NCBI RefSeq assembly: GCF_964340395.1
Contig: NC_135564.1
Span: forward strand, 20,792,402-20,856,401
Source: Glandiceps talaboti
Taxonomy: Eukaryota; Hemichordata; Enteropneusta; Spengelidae
DNA length: 64,000 nucleotides
Direction of reading: 5' to 3'
Each line of letters starts with the position of its first letter. Positions within the stretch are counted from its first letter, which is position 1. This document shows positions 10,760-22,264 of the stretch, piece after piece. The translations under genes and the position numbers were made by a program. Below the pieces are notes generated by a model. The model searched no databases, was not told where the DNA came from, and saw only the letters and a program-made list of their open reading frames with translations.

Positions 10760-13530
10760 ATCTCCTTATTCGGTTTTTCCTGTCTCCTTATTGGGTTTTC
10801 TGTCTCCTTATTGGGTTTTCTGTCTCCTTATTGGGTTTCCTGTCTCCTTATTCGCTACCTGTCTCCTTATTCGCTACCTGTCTCCTTATTCGATTTCCTG
10901 TCTCCTTATTCGCTCTCTGTCTCCTTATTCGCTCTCTGTCTCCTTATTCGCTACCTGTCTCCTTATTCGATTTCCTGTCTCCTTATTCGATTTCCTGTCT
11001 CCTTATTCGCTCTCTGTCTCCTTATTCGCTCTCTGTCTCCTTATTCGCTCTCTGTCTCCTTATTCGCTACCTGTCTCCTTATTCGATTTCCTGTCTCCTT
11101 ATTCGCTCTCTGTCTCCTTATTCGCTATACCTGTCTCCTTATTCGCAACCTGTCTCCTTATTCGATTTCCTGTCTCCTTATTCGCTCTCTGTCTCCTTAT
11201 TCGCTCTCTGTCTCCTTATTCGCTCTCTGTCTCCTTATTCGATTTCCTGTCTCCTTATTCGATTTCCTGTCTCCTTATTCGCTCTCTGTCTCCTTATTCG
11301 CTCTCTGTCTCCTTATTCGCTCTCTGTCTCCTTATTCGCTCTCTGTCCCCTTATTCGATTTCCTGTCTCCTTATTCGATTTCCTGTCTCCTTATTCGATT
11401 TCCTGTCTCCTTATTCGCTCTCTGTCTCCTTATTCGCTCTCTGTCTCCTTATTCGATTTCCTGTCTCCTTATTCGTTTTCCTGTCTCCTTATTCGCTACC
11501 TGTCTCCTTATTCGCTACCTGTCTCCTTATTGGATTTCCTGTCTCCTTATTCGCTCTCTGTCTCCTTATTCGCTACCTGTCTCCTTATTCGCAACCTGTC
11601 TCCTTATTCGATTTCCTGTCTCCTTATTCGCTCTCTGTCTCCTTATTCGCTACCTGTCTCCTTATTCGATTTCCTGTCTCCTTATTCGATTTCCTGTCTC
11701 CTTATTCGCTCTCTGTCTCCTTATTCGCTCTCTGTCTCCTTATTCGCTCTCTGTCTCCTTATTCGCTACCTGTCTCCTTATTCGATTTCCTGTCTCCTTA
11801 TTCGCTCTCTGTCTCCTTATTCGCTACCTGTCTCCTTATTCGCAACCTGTCTCCTTATTCGATTTCCTGTCTCCTTATTCGCTCTCTGTCTCCTTATTCG
11901 CTCTCTGTCTCCTTATTCGCTCTCTGTCTCCTTATTCGATTTCCTGTCTCCTTATTCGATTTCCTGTCTCCTTATTCGCTACCTGTCTCCTTATTCGATT
12001 TCCTGTCTCCTTATTCGCTCTCTGTCTCCTTATTCGCTCTATGTCTCCTTATTCGATTTCCTGTCTCCTTATTCGCTCTCTGTCTCCTTATTCGCTCTCT
12101 GTCTCCTTATTCGCTACCTGTCTCCTTATTCGATTTCCTGTCTCCTTATTCGTTTTCCTGTCTCCTTATTCGCTACCTGTCTCCTTATTCGCTACCTGTC
12201 TCCTTATTGGATTTCCTGTCTCCTTATTCGCTCTCTGTCTCCTTATTCGCTACCTGTCTCCTTATTCGCTCTCTGTCTCCTTATTCGCTCTCTGTCTCCT
12301 TATTCGATTTCCTGTCTCCTTATTCGATTTCCTGTCTCCTTATTCGCTCTCTGTCTCCTTATTCGCTACCTGTCTCCTTATTCGCTCTCTGTCTCCTTAT
12401 TCGATTTCCTGTCTCCTTATTCGCTCTCTGTCTCCTTATTCGCTCTCTGTCTCCTTATTCGCTCTCTGTCTCCTTATTCGCTACCTGTCTCCTTATTCGC
12501 TACCTGTCTCCTTATTCGATTTCCTGTCTCCTTATTCGCTCTCTGTCTCCTTATTCGCTACCTGTCTCCTTATTCGCAACCTGTCTCCTTATTCGATTTC
12601 CTGTCTCCTTATTCGCTCTCTGTCTCCTTATTCGCTCTCTGTCTCCTTATTCGATTTCCTGTCTCCTTATTCGTTTTCCTGTCTCCTTATTCGCTACCTG
12701 TCTCCTTATTCGCTACCTGTCTCCTTATTGGATTTCCTGTCTCCTTATTCGCTCTCTGTCTCCTTATTCGCTACCTGTCTCCTTATTCGCTCTCTGTCTC
12801 CTTATTCGCTCTCTGTCTCCTTATTCGATTTCCTGTCTCCTTATTCGATTTCCTGTCTCCTTATTCGCTCTCTGTCTCCTTATTCGCTCTCTGTCTCCTT
12901 ATTCGCTACCTGTCTCCTTATTCGCTACCTGTCTCCTTATTCGATTTCCTGTCTCCTTATTCGCTCTCTGTCTCCTTATTCGCTCTCTGTCTCCTTATTC
13001 GCTCTCTGTCTCCTTATTCGATTTCCTGTCTCCTTATTCGCTACCTGTCTCCTTATTCGCTACCTGTCTCCTTATTCGCCAGCTGTCTCCTTATTCGCTA
13101 CCTGTCTCCTTATTCGATTTTCTGTCTCCTTATTCGCTCTCTGTCTCCTTATTCGCTACCTGTCTCCTTATTCGATTTCCTGTCTCCTTATTCGCTACCT
13201 GTCTCCTTATTCGCTACCTGTCTCCTTATTCGATTTCCTGTCTCCTTATTCTATTTCCTGTCTCCTTATTTGCTACCTGTCTCCTTATTCGCTACCTGTC
13301 TCCTTATTGGATTTCCTGTCTCCTTATTCGCTACCTGTCTCCTTATTCGATTTCCTGTCTCCTTATTCGCTCTCTGTCTCCTTATTCGCTCTCTGTCTCC
13401 TTATTCGCGCTACCTGTCTCCTTATTCGATTTCCTGTCTCCTTATTCGCTCTCTGTCTCCTTATTCGATTTCCTGTCTCCTTATTCGCTACCTGTCTCCT
13501 TATTTGATTTCCTGTCTCCTTTTTCATTTC
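10760..13530 (+). repeat. Left-arm 19/20-bp tandem array
   Basis: Roughly 140 units of CTGTCTCCTTATTCG plus a short variable end: CTCT, CTAC or CAAC give 19 bp, ATTTC or TTTTC give 20 bp. The unit contains no stop codon in any + frame, so three overlapping ORFs of about 900-960 codons (LSPYS / CLLIR / VSLF periodicity) appear. These are not genes. Blocks of units recur as higher-order repeats, for example the order TTTTC, CTAC, CTAC, GATTTC at about 11474, 12152 and 12674. Confidence 0.97.
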
Positions 13531-13627
13531 CTTATTCGATTTCATAGGAAACTACATATTTTCTGTGGAATTATCACATTCTCATATCAAATATACATAT
13601 AATTACCCCCAATCAATTTATTATAAC

Positions 13628-14401
13628 TATCTATTTTTCTGTCTCCTTATCATTGCATCCAAACAGTATGGTGTAAACATCATATACGTCACCAATCTCG
13701 CATTCTGATTGGTCGAGAGCCCTGCAGATACACAGGCGTATTTTTCACCAACAGTCGTATTTTTGCTTGTTGTATCACGTGATCACTGCACGTCCCCTTG
13801 TAAACAAATCTAGCAGACAACTAGAGATCGAGCTATAACCAGCATTTCCAATGCCAAATTTGTTGTCAATCGAACAAAATATCACCGTTGTATACATTGT
13901 AACAAATCTTTGAACTGTACTTTTCATGTCACAGGGAAATAGTCAAAAATTCCACACACAACCGTGAAAGTCCAGTGACGGCGAACGCACGGTCATCACG
14001 CGATCGTAAACATGAATTCCTAAATTTATGAAGGATATGAAAATTACCACCACAGAGGGTGTAATTTTTGCTTAACTAGAACAACAAAATATATCACGAA
14101 CATTTATGTACATTTAATGGAATACAGTACGCAAAACAAAGACGCACTCATTTTTCAGCTGATGGTTATAAGTTTCAATATATCGCTGAGTGATATGCAA
14201 ATAGTAAACATTACGTCATACTACTGAGCAAACGCGCACTCTGATTGGACGATAAAGTTAAGGCTGATATGTAAACAACCGCATTGCAGTTATCAGAGAG
14301 GTGCATGATACTACGCTCAACAGTATAAAGCGGAAGTGATTTTATTTTAACATGAAACAGCATTTTTAGACATTCAAAAATGAATTCATAGTCGCAGGTG
14401 A
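13628..14401. other. Foldback spacer, left part
   Basis: Unique sequence inside the element. Two similar stretches carry CTCTGATTGG or ATTCTGATTGG (CCAAT-box cores on the other strand) near a CGTCA at about 13690-13712 and 14213-14248, and could be promoter remnants. No coding frame is convincing. Confidence 0.4.
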
Positions 14402-14525
14402 CGTATAAGTATGTTATTTGCCAAATACTGTTCCACATCTTGCTGCTCGAGGTAATTTTTCTGGTATCAGAAAAAAATACCTCTCGCAGCAAGATATGGA
14501 ACGGTATTTGCAAATAACATATACG
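14402..14525. repeat. Long near-perfect hairpin
   Basis: A palindrome with arms of about 58 bp and a loop of about 4 bases (GTAT). The left arm contains GTTCCACATCTTGCTGC and the right arm its counterpart GCAGCAAGATATGGAAC, followed at both outer ends by TTATTTGC-type and CGTATA sequence. It sits in the foldback spacer immediately before a GTAT microsatellite. It could be a nested short inverted-repeat element or form a stable RNA hairpin if transcribed. Confidence 0.8.
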
Positions 14526-14656
14526 TACGTATGTATGTATGTATGTATGCATGTATGTATGTATGTATGTATGTATGTATGTATGTATGTATGTGTGTGT
14601 GTATGCATGTATGTATGTATGTGTGTGTATGTATGTACGTACGTATGTATGTATGT

Positions 14657-14692
<36 letters not shown>

Positions 14693-14705
14693 GTGTGTGT
14701 GTACG
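14526..14705. repeat. (GTAT)n/(GT)n microsatellite
   Basis: GTAT tetranucleotides mixed with GT dinucleotides and occasional TACG. Repetitive Tyr/Val/Cys/Met ORFs here are artefacts. Confidence 0.97.
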
Positions 14706-15570
14706 TACTATTACCAAATTTAGAATGTCGTTTCGGCCATCATAGTTTTGTTACGTGAAATATATTCCCCATCTCCCAAGAGCCATTCCCGAAGCATGTA
14801 TGATGTAAGGTCAAGCATATTTATTGCATAATGTTATAATTTTACAATAAATGATAACGTTTCTTTAAATTTAATCAGTGTTCCAACTTATTATTCAACC
14901 ATTATGGTCGAAGTGCCACAGGGCATGTAAAATTTTGACACATTAATGTTCATTGTACGGTGAATATGGATACCCATATGATTTTGAAAGATTATATTTT
15001 TTTATACATATTGACCTCGACTGTCAAGGTCAATAAAAAATGTTGTAAAATATGTATTTTTCAATGAAACCGTATAGGGAAATGAATAAGTGAATGGAAA
15101 CCGAATAAGGAAATGAATATGGAGACAGGGACCGAATAAGGAAATGGTACATAGATCATAATGTGACGGTTTTACGTATTGCGTAGTTCTAGATTGGACA
15201 ACGGATACAGTGTTTATTATGCTAAACACCGCGTTAACTGAAGTGCTGTTTACAATTTGTTTATACTTAGGCCTTTTAGTTACTTTTGACGCGTTGTATA
15301 TTTCACCCTAGATGTTCGTACGTTCGTTGACCTTTTTATACGATAAGACCCAGTTTTGTATTTCTAATAATAGTTCATGCACTTCTACTTAGTACGTGAT
15401 GTTACCCTAACAACTATGTAAACATATACAGGTTTTGCAACATTGTATTCTATAGTTACGATGAGTTATGCAGATTAGCTTAGATGTATCTAGTAGTGTT
15501 TTCTCAGACGTTCGCCTATTTAGAACGTCCCTAGGATCCAGGTAAAGCCCCCTTTTGTGTATCGGAAGCC
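14706..15570. other. Foldback spacer, middle, with a degenerate arm fragment
   Basis: Mostly unique sequence. At about 15065-15150 there is a decayed copy of arm sequence in right-arm orientation (CCGAATAAGGAAATGAATAT, GGAGACAGGGACCGAATAAG), suggesting nested insertion, recombination or internal copying. No gene was recognised. Confidence 0.5.
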
Positions 15571-15826
15571 CTCTCGATTTGCGTGTCGAGATCCATATCG
15601 ACGGTTGTTAGTCTTGGTTTGCGTACCTGGACATATAGAGCGTATTTCAGATTAGAGATTCGTTGTCCCATTCTACTTTGCGTGCTAGAATTACACGAAG
15701 GTGTCCTTATTTCGGTTTGCCTACTGGAATAACATTCGTTGCGAGTCGCCCCCCTCGGTTTGCGCACCGAGGTGTAGTATCTAAGTTCTCTAATCTGACG
15801 GGTATCGGTTTGCGTGCCGAGAGCCT
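15571..15826. repeat. Six spaced mini-hairpins with a TTTGCGT-type loop
   Basis: Six short inverted repeats about 40-60 bp apart share a loop related to TTTGCGTG, with stems that vary but stay complementary in most copies. Clear examples are CTCGATTTGCGTGTCGAG, CTCGGTTTGCGCACCGAG and TCGGTTTGCGTGCCGA; weaker ones read TGGTTTGCGTACC, CTACTTTGCGTGCTAG and TCGGTTTGCCTACTGG. Co-varying stems around a constant loop hint at a structured site. The function is unknown. Confidence 0.5.
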
Positions 15827-16276
15827 ATTTAGGATTAGGATTTATTTACCCCCCCCCCCCCTTTTTTTTATTTTGTTAGTACTACATCGTACAGCTAGCT
15901 ACTTATTATTGTGTTGTTAATGTTTGATTTAAGAAATTAAACGTAACCCGTTGTGGTTTAAAGTGTATTCTACTCTCCGCAGTGCGTTTATCGACATTGG
16001 GCGTCAAGCGATACCTTGACGAATAAGGGGCAACATCAAAAGTTCAATATAATATATCTAACTTAATTGCTTAAGTTAGGTCCCAGACCCCCCCACCCCC
16101 CCATCTAACTTAACTGACCTAAAATTGAAAATCGTTTCAGACTCATACTGTATACTTCCACTTTCAAACAACGTACCAATATAATACTGAATTATAAATA
16201 AAATAGAAAACCATTTTAACTCAGAAAAATACTTTTATTGAAAACCAACAGAACACAACAACACTAAATTTACACG
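15827..16276. other. Foldback spacer, possible minus-strand 3' UTR
   Basis: Contains poly-C/poly-T runs and unique sequence. On the minus strand an AATAAA (TTTATT, about 16233-16238) lies some 40 bp past the stop codon of the exon at 16277-16398 and could be its polyadenylation signal. Confidence 0.4.
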
Positions 16277-16398
16277 TCAAGTCACATTGATTACTAATAC
16301 TGGTATGTCTGGTTTCACTTTCTTTTTTGAAATGGGAGACATTTCGTGACTGGGTGTAGGCTCATCAGCAACACTTTGATCGGATGATTTTTGTTTAA
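16277..16398 (-). CDS. Candidate terminal exon with basic motif, inside the foldback
   Basis: On the minus strand an acceptor (GTATTTTTCAG) opens a 39-codon frame ending in TGA at 16277-16279, closely followed by an AATAAA signal. The peptide (start KQKSSDQSVADEPTPSHEM) is polar and has a basic SKKKVKP patch resembling a nuclear localisation signal, ending VLVINVT. Acceptor, open frame, stop and polyadenylation signal together look like a real last exon. Upstream exons were not established. It could belong to a cargo gene or to a decayed transposase-associated gene. Confidence 0.4.
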
Positions 16399-17274
16399 CT
16401 GAAAAATACAGGGCCGGTCGGTAAAGTGTAGGAATCGCCTTTGTTAACTAGTTCGACTAAATTGATTGTACAGATAGATTTGATTCATAAAACTTGACAA
16501 GATGTTTTGCAAACAGCAGGATACCACTTCCCATTAAAGGCCATTCCAAAGATTAGATCGGATGAAGTAACCATTTTCACTGGAGTAAAGAACTATATGT
16601 AGTAACATTGCAATTCAAACTGTAAAACATTTAACTGTCTCTGCAAAACATAGTTTCAACTAGAAATTGTATTTACCAGCTCTCATGGTTTTTAGCCTTC
16701 AAGTTGTTTCTGTCGAGTCGTATATATTCGCACGTTTCCGTTGATTTTGACTGTGACATCGCATCGCACCACGACAGTGATGAACACGTTGACGCGGCGG
16801 CCACGGCTTTCACATGCATGTTCCAACTATCAATCATCTACAAACATCTATAAATCTGTTTGAAATTGCTAAACTATTGCTGAATAATTATTTCAGGCGA
16901 TCGAACTTTTGATTTTCACGAAGGATTGAATCAACATCAGTCGAACGATCAACTTGTTGCGAGTGTAGAAATAAACATTCGCAATACCACGCTATCTTCG
17001 ACAATTTAGTCCAAGTTGAGAGGTCACATCAAACATGACATCTCATCGGTAATTTCCGGATTTACATTCGAATATAATAATACGAATATTCGTATTAGTT
17101 TCACGTTATAACTTATGGCCTAACTTAGAACCTTCGCGTAGGTGGATTATGGCAACGTCACGCGTCCTATCCACATAGTCTATTGAAATCAATTATCGTG
17201 AAGGTCCTTTAAAATTTACCACTACGATTGAACGATCGGCTCTGATCACGTACCCACTGTGATTTTGTTAACTT
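16399..17274. other. Foldback spacer, CpG-bearing unique sequence
   Basis: No confident exon. The stretch around 16720-16830 is CpG-rich (GACGCGGCGGCCACGG) relative to its surroundings and could be promoter-like. Confidence 0.35.
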
Positions 17275-17859
17275 TCAAACATATTTTTTAACGTATTTCA
17301 AAATAGATTGTTTCGACTCGACCTCCTGGGACATGAACTCGGCTAATGACCGTCGGTCATTTTTGTATTTGGCATGCCACAACTTCGTTGCGCTTTCCTG
17401 TACACCGGCCCGGGATTTGCCCTGTTGTTTTTTGATATTTAACTCCCAAATCTTGTTCGTTAGTTTCTGAATGTCGTTCGAAGGGCATTTATAAACTGTG
17501 TGAGGAGAACATATATGGACCAGAAAGTTGTACGAACCCTTCGTGTCTCGACGACGCCAACTGATGAAATGTGCGTACGCACACTCTTGATACCCACCTC
17601 GTTCCCAAATACCTATTTTGCAGCAAATTTGAAAGCTGAACCGCGTACCGCTGATAAATCGGACCGACTGTACGCAGTGTTTTAGGTAAAAGCAGCCTTG
17701 AAATCGTACTAAATTTGCCAAGTATGGCGTTAAATCGTTTTTGACGGTTGAGAAATTATTTTGGCCAAAACCCCCCCACCCCCAAACTAAAGCAATTAAG
17801 TTTTTTTGTAAACATCGATCTTTTGACGTCGCCCCTAAGCCCATACGACCCCATATCAC
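17275..17859 (-). CDS. Unrecognised ORF in foldback spacer
   Basis: A 194-codon minus-strand ORF near the inner edge of the right arm. The last 70 or so residues (from YKCPSNDIQKLTNK to AEFMSQEVESKQ) are charged and helix-like and may be genuine coding sequence starting at a possible acceptor (CTCACACAG at about 17492). The first part is rich in Trp, Gly and Cys and looks non-coding. A TATA-like TTATATATG lies at about 17886-17895 upstream. No similarity to a known transposase was recognised. Confidence 0.25.
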   Translation of the reverse strand: MIWGRMGLGATSKDRCLQKNLIALVWGWGGFGQNNFSTVKNDLTPYLANLVRFQGCFYLKHCVQSVRFISGTRFSFQICCKIGIWERGGYQECAYAHFISWRRRDTKGSYNFLVHICSPHTVYKCPSNDIQKLTNKIWELNIKKQQGKSRAGVQESATKLWHAKYKNDRRSLAEFMSQEVESKQSILKYVKKYV

Positions 17860-17923
17860 CAGGTAGTCACGTCAACAACTGACGTGCATATATAAGCTAC
17901 AACTGTTCACTCGGTCACGTCAC
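17860..17923. promoter_or_regulatory. Possible promoter at the inner edge of the right arm
   Basis: CACGTCAACAACTGACGTG is a perfect palindrome carrying TGACGT (CRE-like) half-sites, beside a TATATA tract that can be read on either strand. It sits between the 194-codon ORF and the right arm. Promoter activity is inferred only from these motifs. Confidence 0.3.
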
Positions 17924-18009
17924 AATTATAATAAATTGATTGGGGGGTAATTATAAGTAGATTTGATATGAGAATGTGATAATTCCACAGAAAATATGTA
18001 GTTTCCTAT

Positions 18010-20935
18010 GAAATCGAATAAGGAAATGAAAAAGGAGACAGGAAATCCAATAAGGAGACAGGTAGCGAATAAGGAGACAGGTAGCGAATAAGGAGACAGA
18101 GAGCGAATAAGGAGACAGGAAATCAAATAAGGAGACAGGTAGCGAATAAGGAGACAGAGAGCGAATAAGGAGACAGGAAATCGAATAAGGAGACAGAGAG
18201 CGAATAAGGAGACAGAGAGCGAATAAGGAGACAGAGAGCGAATAAGGAGACAGGAAATCGAATAAGGAGACAGGTAGCGAATAAGGAGACAGGAAATCGA
18301 ATAAGGAGACAGGTAGCGAATAAGGAGACAGAGAGCGAATAAGGAGACAGGAAATCGAATAAGGAGACAGGTAGCGAATAAGGAGACAGAGAGCGAATAA
18401 GGAGACAGAGAGCGAATAAGGAGACAGGAAATTGAATAAGGAGACAGGTAGCGAATAAGGAGACAGGAAATCGAATAAGGAGACAGGTAGCGAATAAGGA
18501 GACAGAGGGCGAATAAGGAGACAGGAAATCGAATAAGGAGACAGGTAGCGAATAAGGAGACAGAGAGCGAATAAGGAGACAGGAAATCGAATAAGGAGAC
18601 AGGTTGCGAATAAGGAGACAGGTAGCGAATAAGGAGACAGAGAGCGAATAAGGAGACAGGAAATCCAATAAGGAGACAGGTAGCGAATAAGGAGACAGGT
18701 AGCGAATAAGGAGACAGGAAAACGAATAAGGAGACAGGAAATCGAATAAGGAGACAGAGAGCGAATAAGGAGACAGAGAGCGAATAAGGAGACAGGAAAT
18801 CGAATAAGGAGACAGGAAATCGAATAAGGAGACAGAGAGCGAATAAGGAGACAGAGAGCGAATAAGGAGACAGGAAATCGAATAAGGAGACAGGTAGCGA
18901 ATAAGGAGACAGAGAGCGAATAAGGAGACAGAGAGCGAATAAGGAGACAGGAAATCGAATAAGGAGACAGGTTGCGAATAAGGAGACAGGTAGCGAATAA
19001 GGAGACAGAGAGCGAATAAGGAGACAGGAAATCCAATAAGGAGACAGGTAGCGAATAAGGAGACATGTAGCGAATAAGGAGACAGGAAAACGAATAAGGA
19101 GACAGGAAATCGAATAAGGAGACAGAGAGCGAATAAGGAGACAGAGAGCGAATAAGGAGACAGGAAATCGAATAAGGAGACAGAGAGCGAATAAGGAGAC
19201 AGAGAGCGAATAAGGAGACAGAGAGCGAATAAGGAGACAGGAAATCGAATAAGGAGACAGGAAATCGAATAAGGAGACAGAGAGCGAATAAGGAGACAGA
19301 GAGCGAATAAGGAGACAGGTAGCGAATAAGGAGACAGAGAGCGAATAAGGAGACAGGAAATCCAATAAGGAGACAGGTAGCGAATAAGGAGACAGGTAGC
19401 GAATAAGGAGACAGGAAATCGAATAAGGAGACAGGTAGCGAATAAGGAGACAGGAAATCGAATAAGGAGACAGAGAGCGAATAAGGAGACAGAGAGCGAA
19501 TAAGGAGACAGGAAATCGAATAAGGAGACAGAGAGCGAATAAGGAGACAGAGAGCGAATAAGGAGACAGGAAATCGAATAAGGAGACAGGAAATCGAATA
19601 AGGAGACAGAGAGCGAATAAGGAGACAGAGAGCGAATAAGGAGACAGAGAGCGAATAAGGAGACAGGAAATCGAATAAGGAGACAGAGAGCGAATAAGGA
19701 GACAGAGAGCGAATAAGGAGACAGAGAGCGAATAAGGAGACAGAGAGCGAATAAGGAGACAGGTAGCGAATAAGGAGACAGAGAGCGAATAAGGAGACAG
19801 GAAATCCAATAAGGAGACAGGTAGCGAATAAGGAGACAGGTAGCGAATAAGGAGACAGGAAATCGAATAAGGAGACAGGTAGCGAATAAGGAGACAGGAA
19901 ATCGAATAAGGAGACAGAGAGCGAATAAGGAGACAGAGAGCGAATAAGGAGACAGGAAATCGAATAAGGAGACAGAGAGCGAATAAGGAGACAGAGAGCG
20001 AATAAGGAGACAGGAAATCGAATAAGGAGACAGGTTGCGAATAAGGAGACAGGTAGCGAATAAGGAGACAGAGAGCGAATAAGGAGACAGGAAATCGAAT
20101 AAGGAGACAGGTAGCGAATAAGGAGACAGGTAGCGAATAAGGAGACAGAGAGCGAATAAGGAGACAAGAAATCGAATAAGGAGACAGGTAGCGAATAAGG
20201 AGACAGGTAGCGAATAAGGAGACAGGAAATCCAATAAGGAGACAGGTAGCGAATAAGGAGACAGGTAGCGAATAAGGAGACAGGTAGCGAATAAGGAGAC
20301 AGGTAGCGAATAAGGAGACAGGAAATCGAATAAGGAGACAGGAAATCGAATAAGGAGACAGAGAGCGAATAAGGAGACAGAGAGCGAATAAGGAGACAGG
20401 AAATCGAATAAGGAGACAGGTAGCGAATAAGGAGACAGGTAGCGAATAAGGAGACAGAGAGCGAATAAGGAGACAGAGAGCGAATAAGGAGACAGAGAGC
20501 GAATAAGGAGACAGGAAATCGAATAAGGAGACAGGAAATCGAATAAGGAGACAGGTAGCGAATAAGGAGACAGAGAGCGAATAAGGAGACAGGAAATCGA
20601 ATAAGGAGACAGGTAGCGAATATGGAGACAGAGAGCGAATAAGGAGACAGAGAGCGAATAAGGAGACAGAGAGCGAATAAGGAGACAGGAAATCGAATAA
20701 GGAGACAGGAAATCGAATAAGGAGACAGGTAGCGAATAAGGAGACAGAGAGCGAATAAGGAGACAGAGAGCGAATAAGGAGACAGAGAGCGAATAAGGAG
20801 ACAGGAAATCGAATAAGGAGACAGGTAGCGAATAAGGAGACAGGTAGCGAATAAGGAGACAGGAAACCCAATAAGGAGACAGAAAACCCAATAAGGAGAC
20901 AGAAAACCCAATAAGGAGACAGGAAAAACCGAATA
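18010..20935 (-). repeat. Right-arm 19/20-bp tandem array
   Basis: The inverted counterpart of the left-arm array, about 150 units, reading GGAGACAGGTAGCGAATAA and variants on the + strand. As on the left, the minus strand is stop-free in all frames and yields three spurious ORFs of about 920-1020 codons. Variant units (GGAAAACG, GGTTGCG, GGAAATCC) recur in the same order several times, showing higher-order duplication. Confidence 0.97.
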
Positions 20936-20982
20936 AGGAGATGAATAAGGAAACGGGAAACGGGAGCCAACTTCACACACCC

Positions 20983-20991
20983 CACTGACTC
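20983..20991 (+). repeat. Right target-site duplication
   Basis: CACTGACTC, an exact copy of 10711-10719, immediately outside the right terminus. Confidence 0.85.
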
Positions 20992-21762
20992 CTCGTCTCT
21001 CTATTGTACGCTGGCTTAACTTTGAATAATATGTCCAGTTAAAATTGTAACGTTTTGCAGTCTAGCGAATTAAAAATTCTTTGTGCGAGAAATTTAAAGT
21101 GCATAAAGTAGTGCGCGCATGCACTGTGCATTTTCTACGAATAACAGTAGTCTTGAAAGTCTCCTTCATTTGAAGACAGCAAGACTATAGTCGCAATAAT
21201 GTCAGAGAGTGAAACTCCAAAACACGATGTCGTGTCCAGCAGTCTACCGGTATTTTGACATTTGTCCGGAAACATACAGGGTAAGCTAGTCCTGCTTACA
21301 TGACGGTGCACGAGTCTATATTACTGACTTGAGTCCCGGATTACTCCGCATGCAAGCAGGACTAAGGGTAAGCATGCCATTTTGTATCACGTCAAAGGCA
21401 AAAGTCGTTCAACGTGAGGTCGCCTGCATGCTGCATGCAATGACTCATTTACGTCTCGTACCTTATGTTAAAACATTTACTGATAAAACGGCAGATCTCT
21501 TTTTGGAATATTTGGTGGCCCTGAAAAACTTTTAAACTAGGTACGCAGTTTAAGATCCACTCTTTGAAGATCAACTTTCAATTGTGTTCGACGTTGTCTT
21601 TGGTCAAATGTTGCTTGATATATTAACTAACTCATTGCACTGAGACTAACGTTATTCTGCAATTCATTTTGAAGCGACACTTTGCTATGGAAAGAATGGC
21701 CCTGAATTTGTAAACAGAGTTGAACCTTCGATATCAAAATCCAAACTTCAATTTTCATTATA
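20992..21762. other. Unique spacer
   Basis: Flank of the foldback insertion. No exon with convincing splice sites was recognised. Confidence 0.45.
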
Positions 21763-22218
21763 AGGGAGCCTTCAGTATTAACAGGGGGGGGCGGAGGAAT
21801 ATATTGGTGGGGGGGGGGGGTCACATTTTACAAACCTGTTCTTGGGGGAGGGCCATATTTTGCATTACAATGTTTGGGGAGGGTCACATTTTACAATCCG
21901 TAGTTTTGTAACCAAATTGAAGATTCAATTATTGTAAATTTATATTTTAAGTATACTTGAGTACCGACTTGAGTAGAATAAGTATACTTTAAGCATACTT
22001 TTTACCGTTTCATTTTGGTAAGGGTTGTTTTGTGTGTTTTGAGATGTAAAAGTGAGATGAGCACTCAACATTTATTAGAACTTTATATGCCAAAATACAA
22101 AAAATAAAACTACATATATTGTTGGAAAATTGTTTAATAAAACGATGCATATTGTTGAGTGTACCATCTCACCTCATCATTCACACTGCCCGTGAATGTT
22201 AGTTAAAATATGATGGTG

Positions 22219-22228
22219 ATGGTAGCAG

Positions 22229-22264
<36 letters not shown>

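Larger units (their letters stand above)
10720..20982. mobile_element. Giant foldback transposon with satellite-built inverted arms
   Basis: One 10.26-kb element. The left arm (10720-13627) and right arm (17924-20982) are inverted copies. Each has the outer end GGGTGTGTGAAGTTGGCTCC, a long array of a 19/20-bp repeat, and a unique inner segment of roughly 100 bp beginning ATTTCATAGGAAACTACATA, nearly identical between arms. The spacer is 13628-17923. The 9-bp duplication CACTGACTC flanks both ends. Long inverted repeats made of short tandem repeats are the hallmark of Foldback elements (Drosophila FB, sea urchin TU), placed with Mutator-like transposons. No transposase was recognised in the spacer, so this copy is probably non-autonomous. 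Near-identity of the arm ends suggests a recent insertion or arm-to-arm gene conversion. Confidence 0.88.

Noticed and set aside
10698-13602. Three overlapping ORFs of about 900-960 codons (+), matched by three on the minus strand at 17926-20985
   Set aside because: They translate a 19/20-bp stop-free repeat in every frame of one strand, start in unrelated sequence and lack any domain. They are arms of the foldback element.
15208-16036. Solo LTR inside the foldback spacer
   Set aside because: A TGTTTA...CAACA span with an ATTAAA is suggestive, but no target duplication, primer-binding site or second LTR was found.
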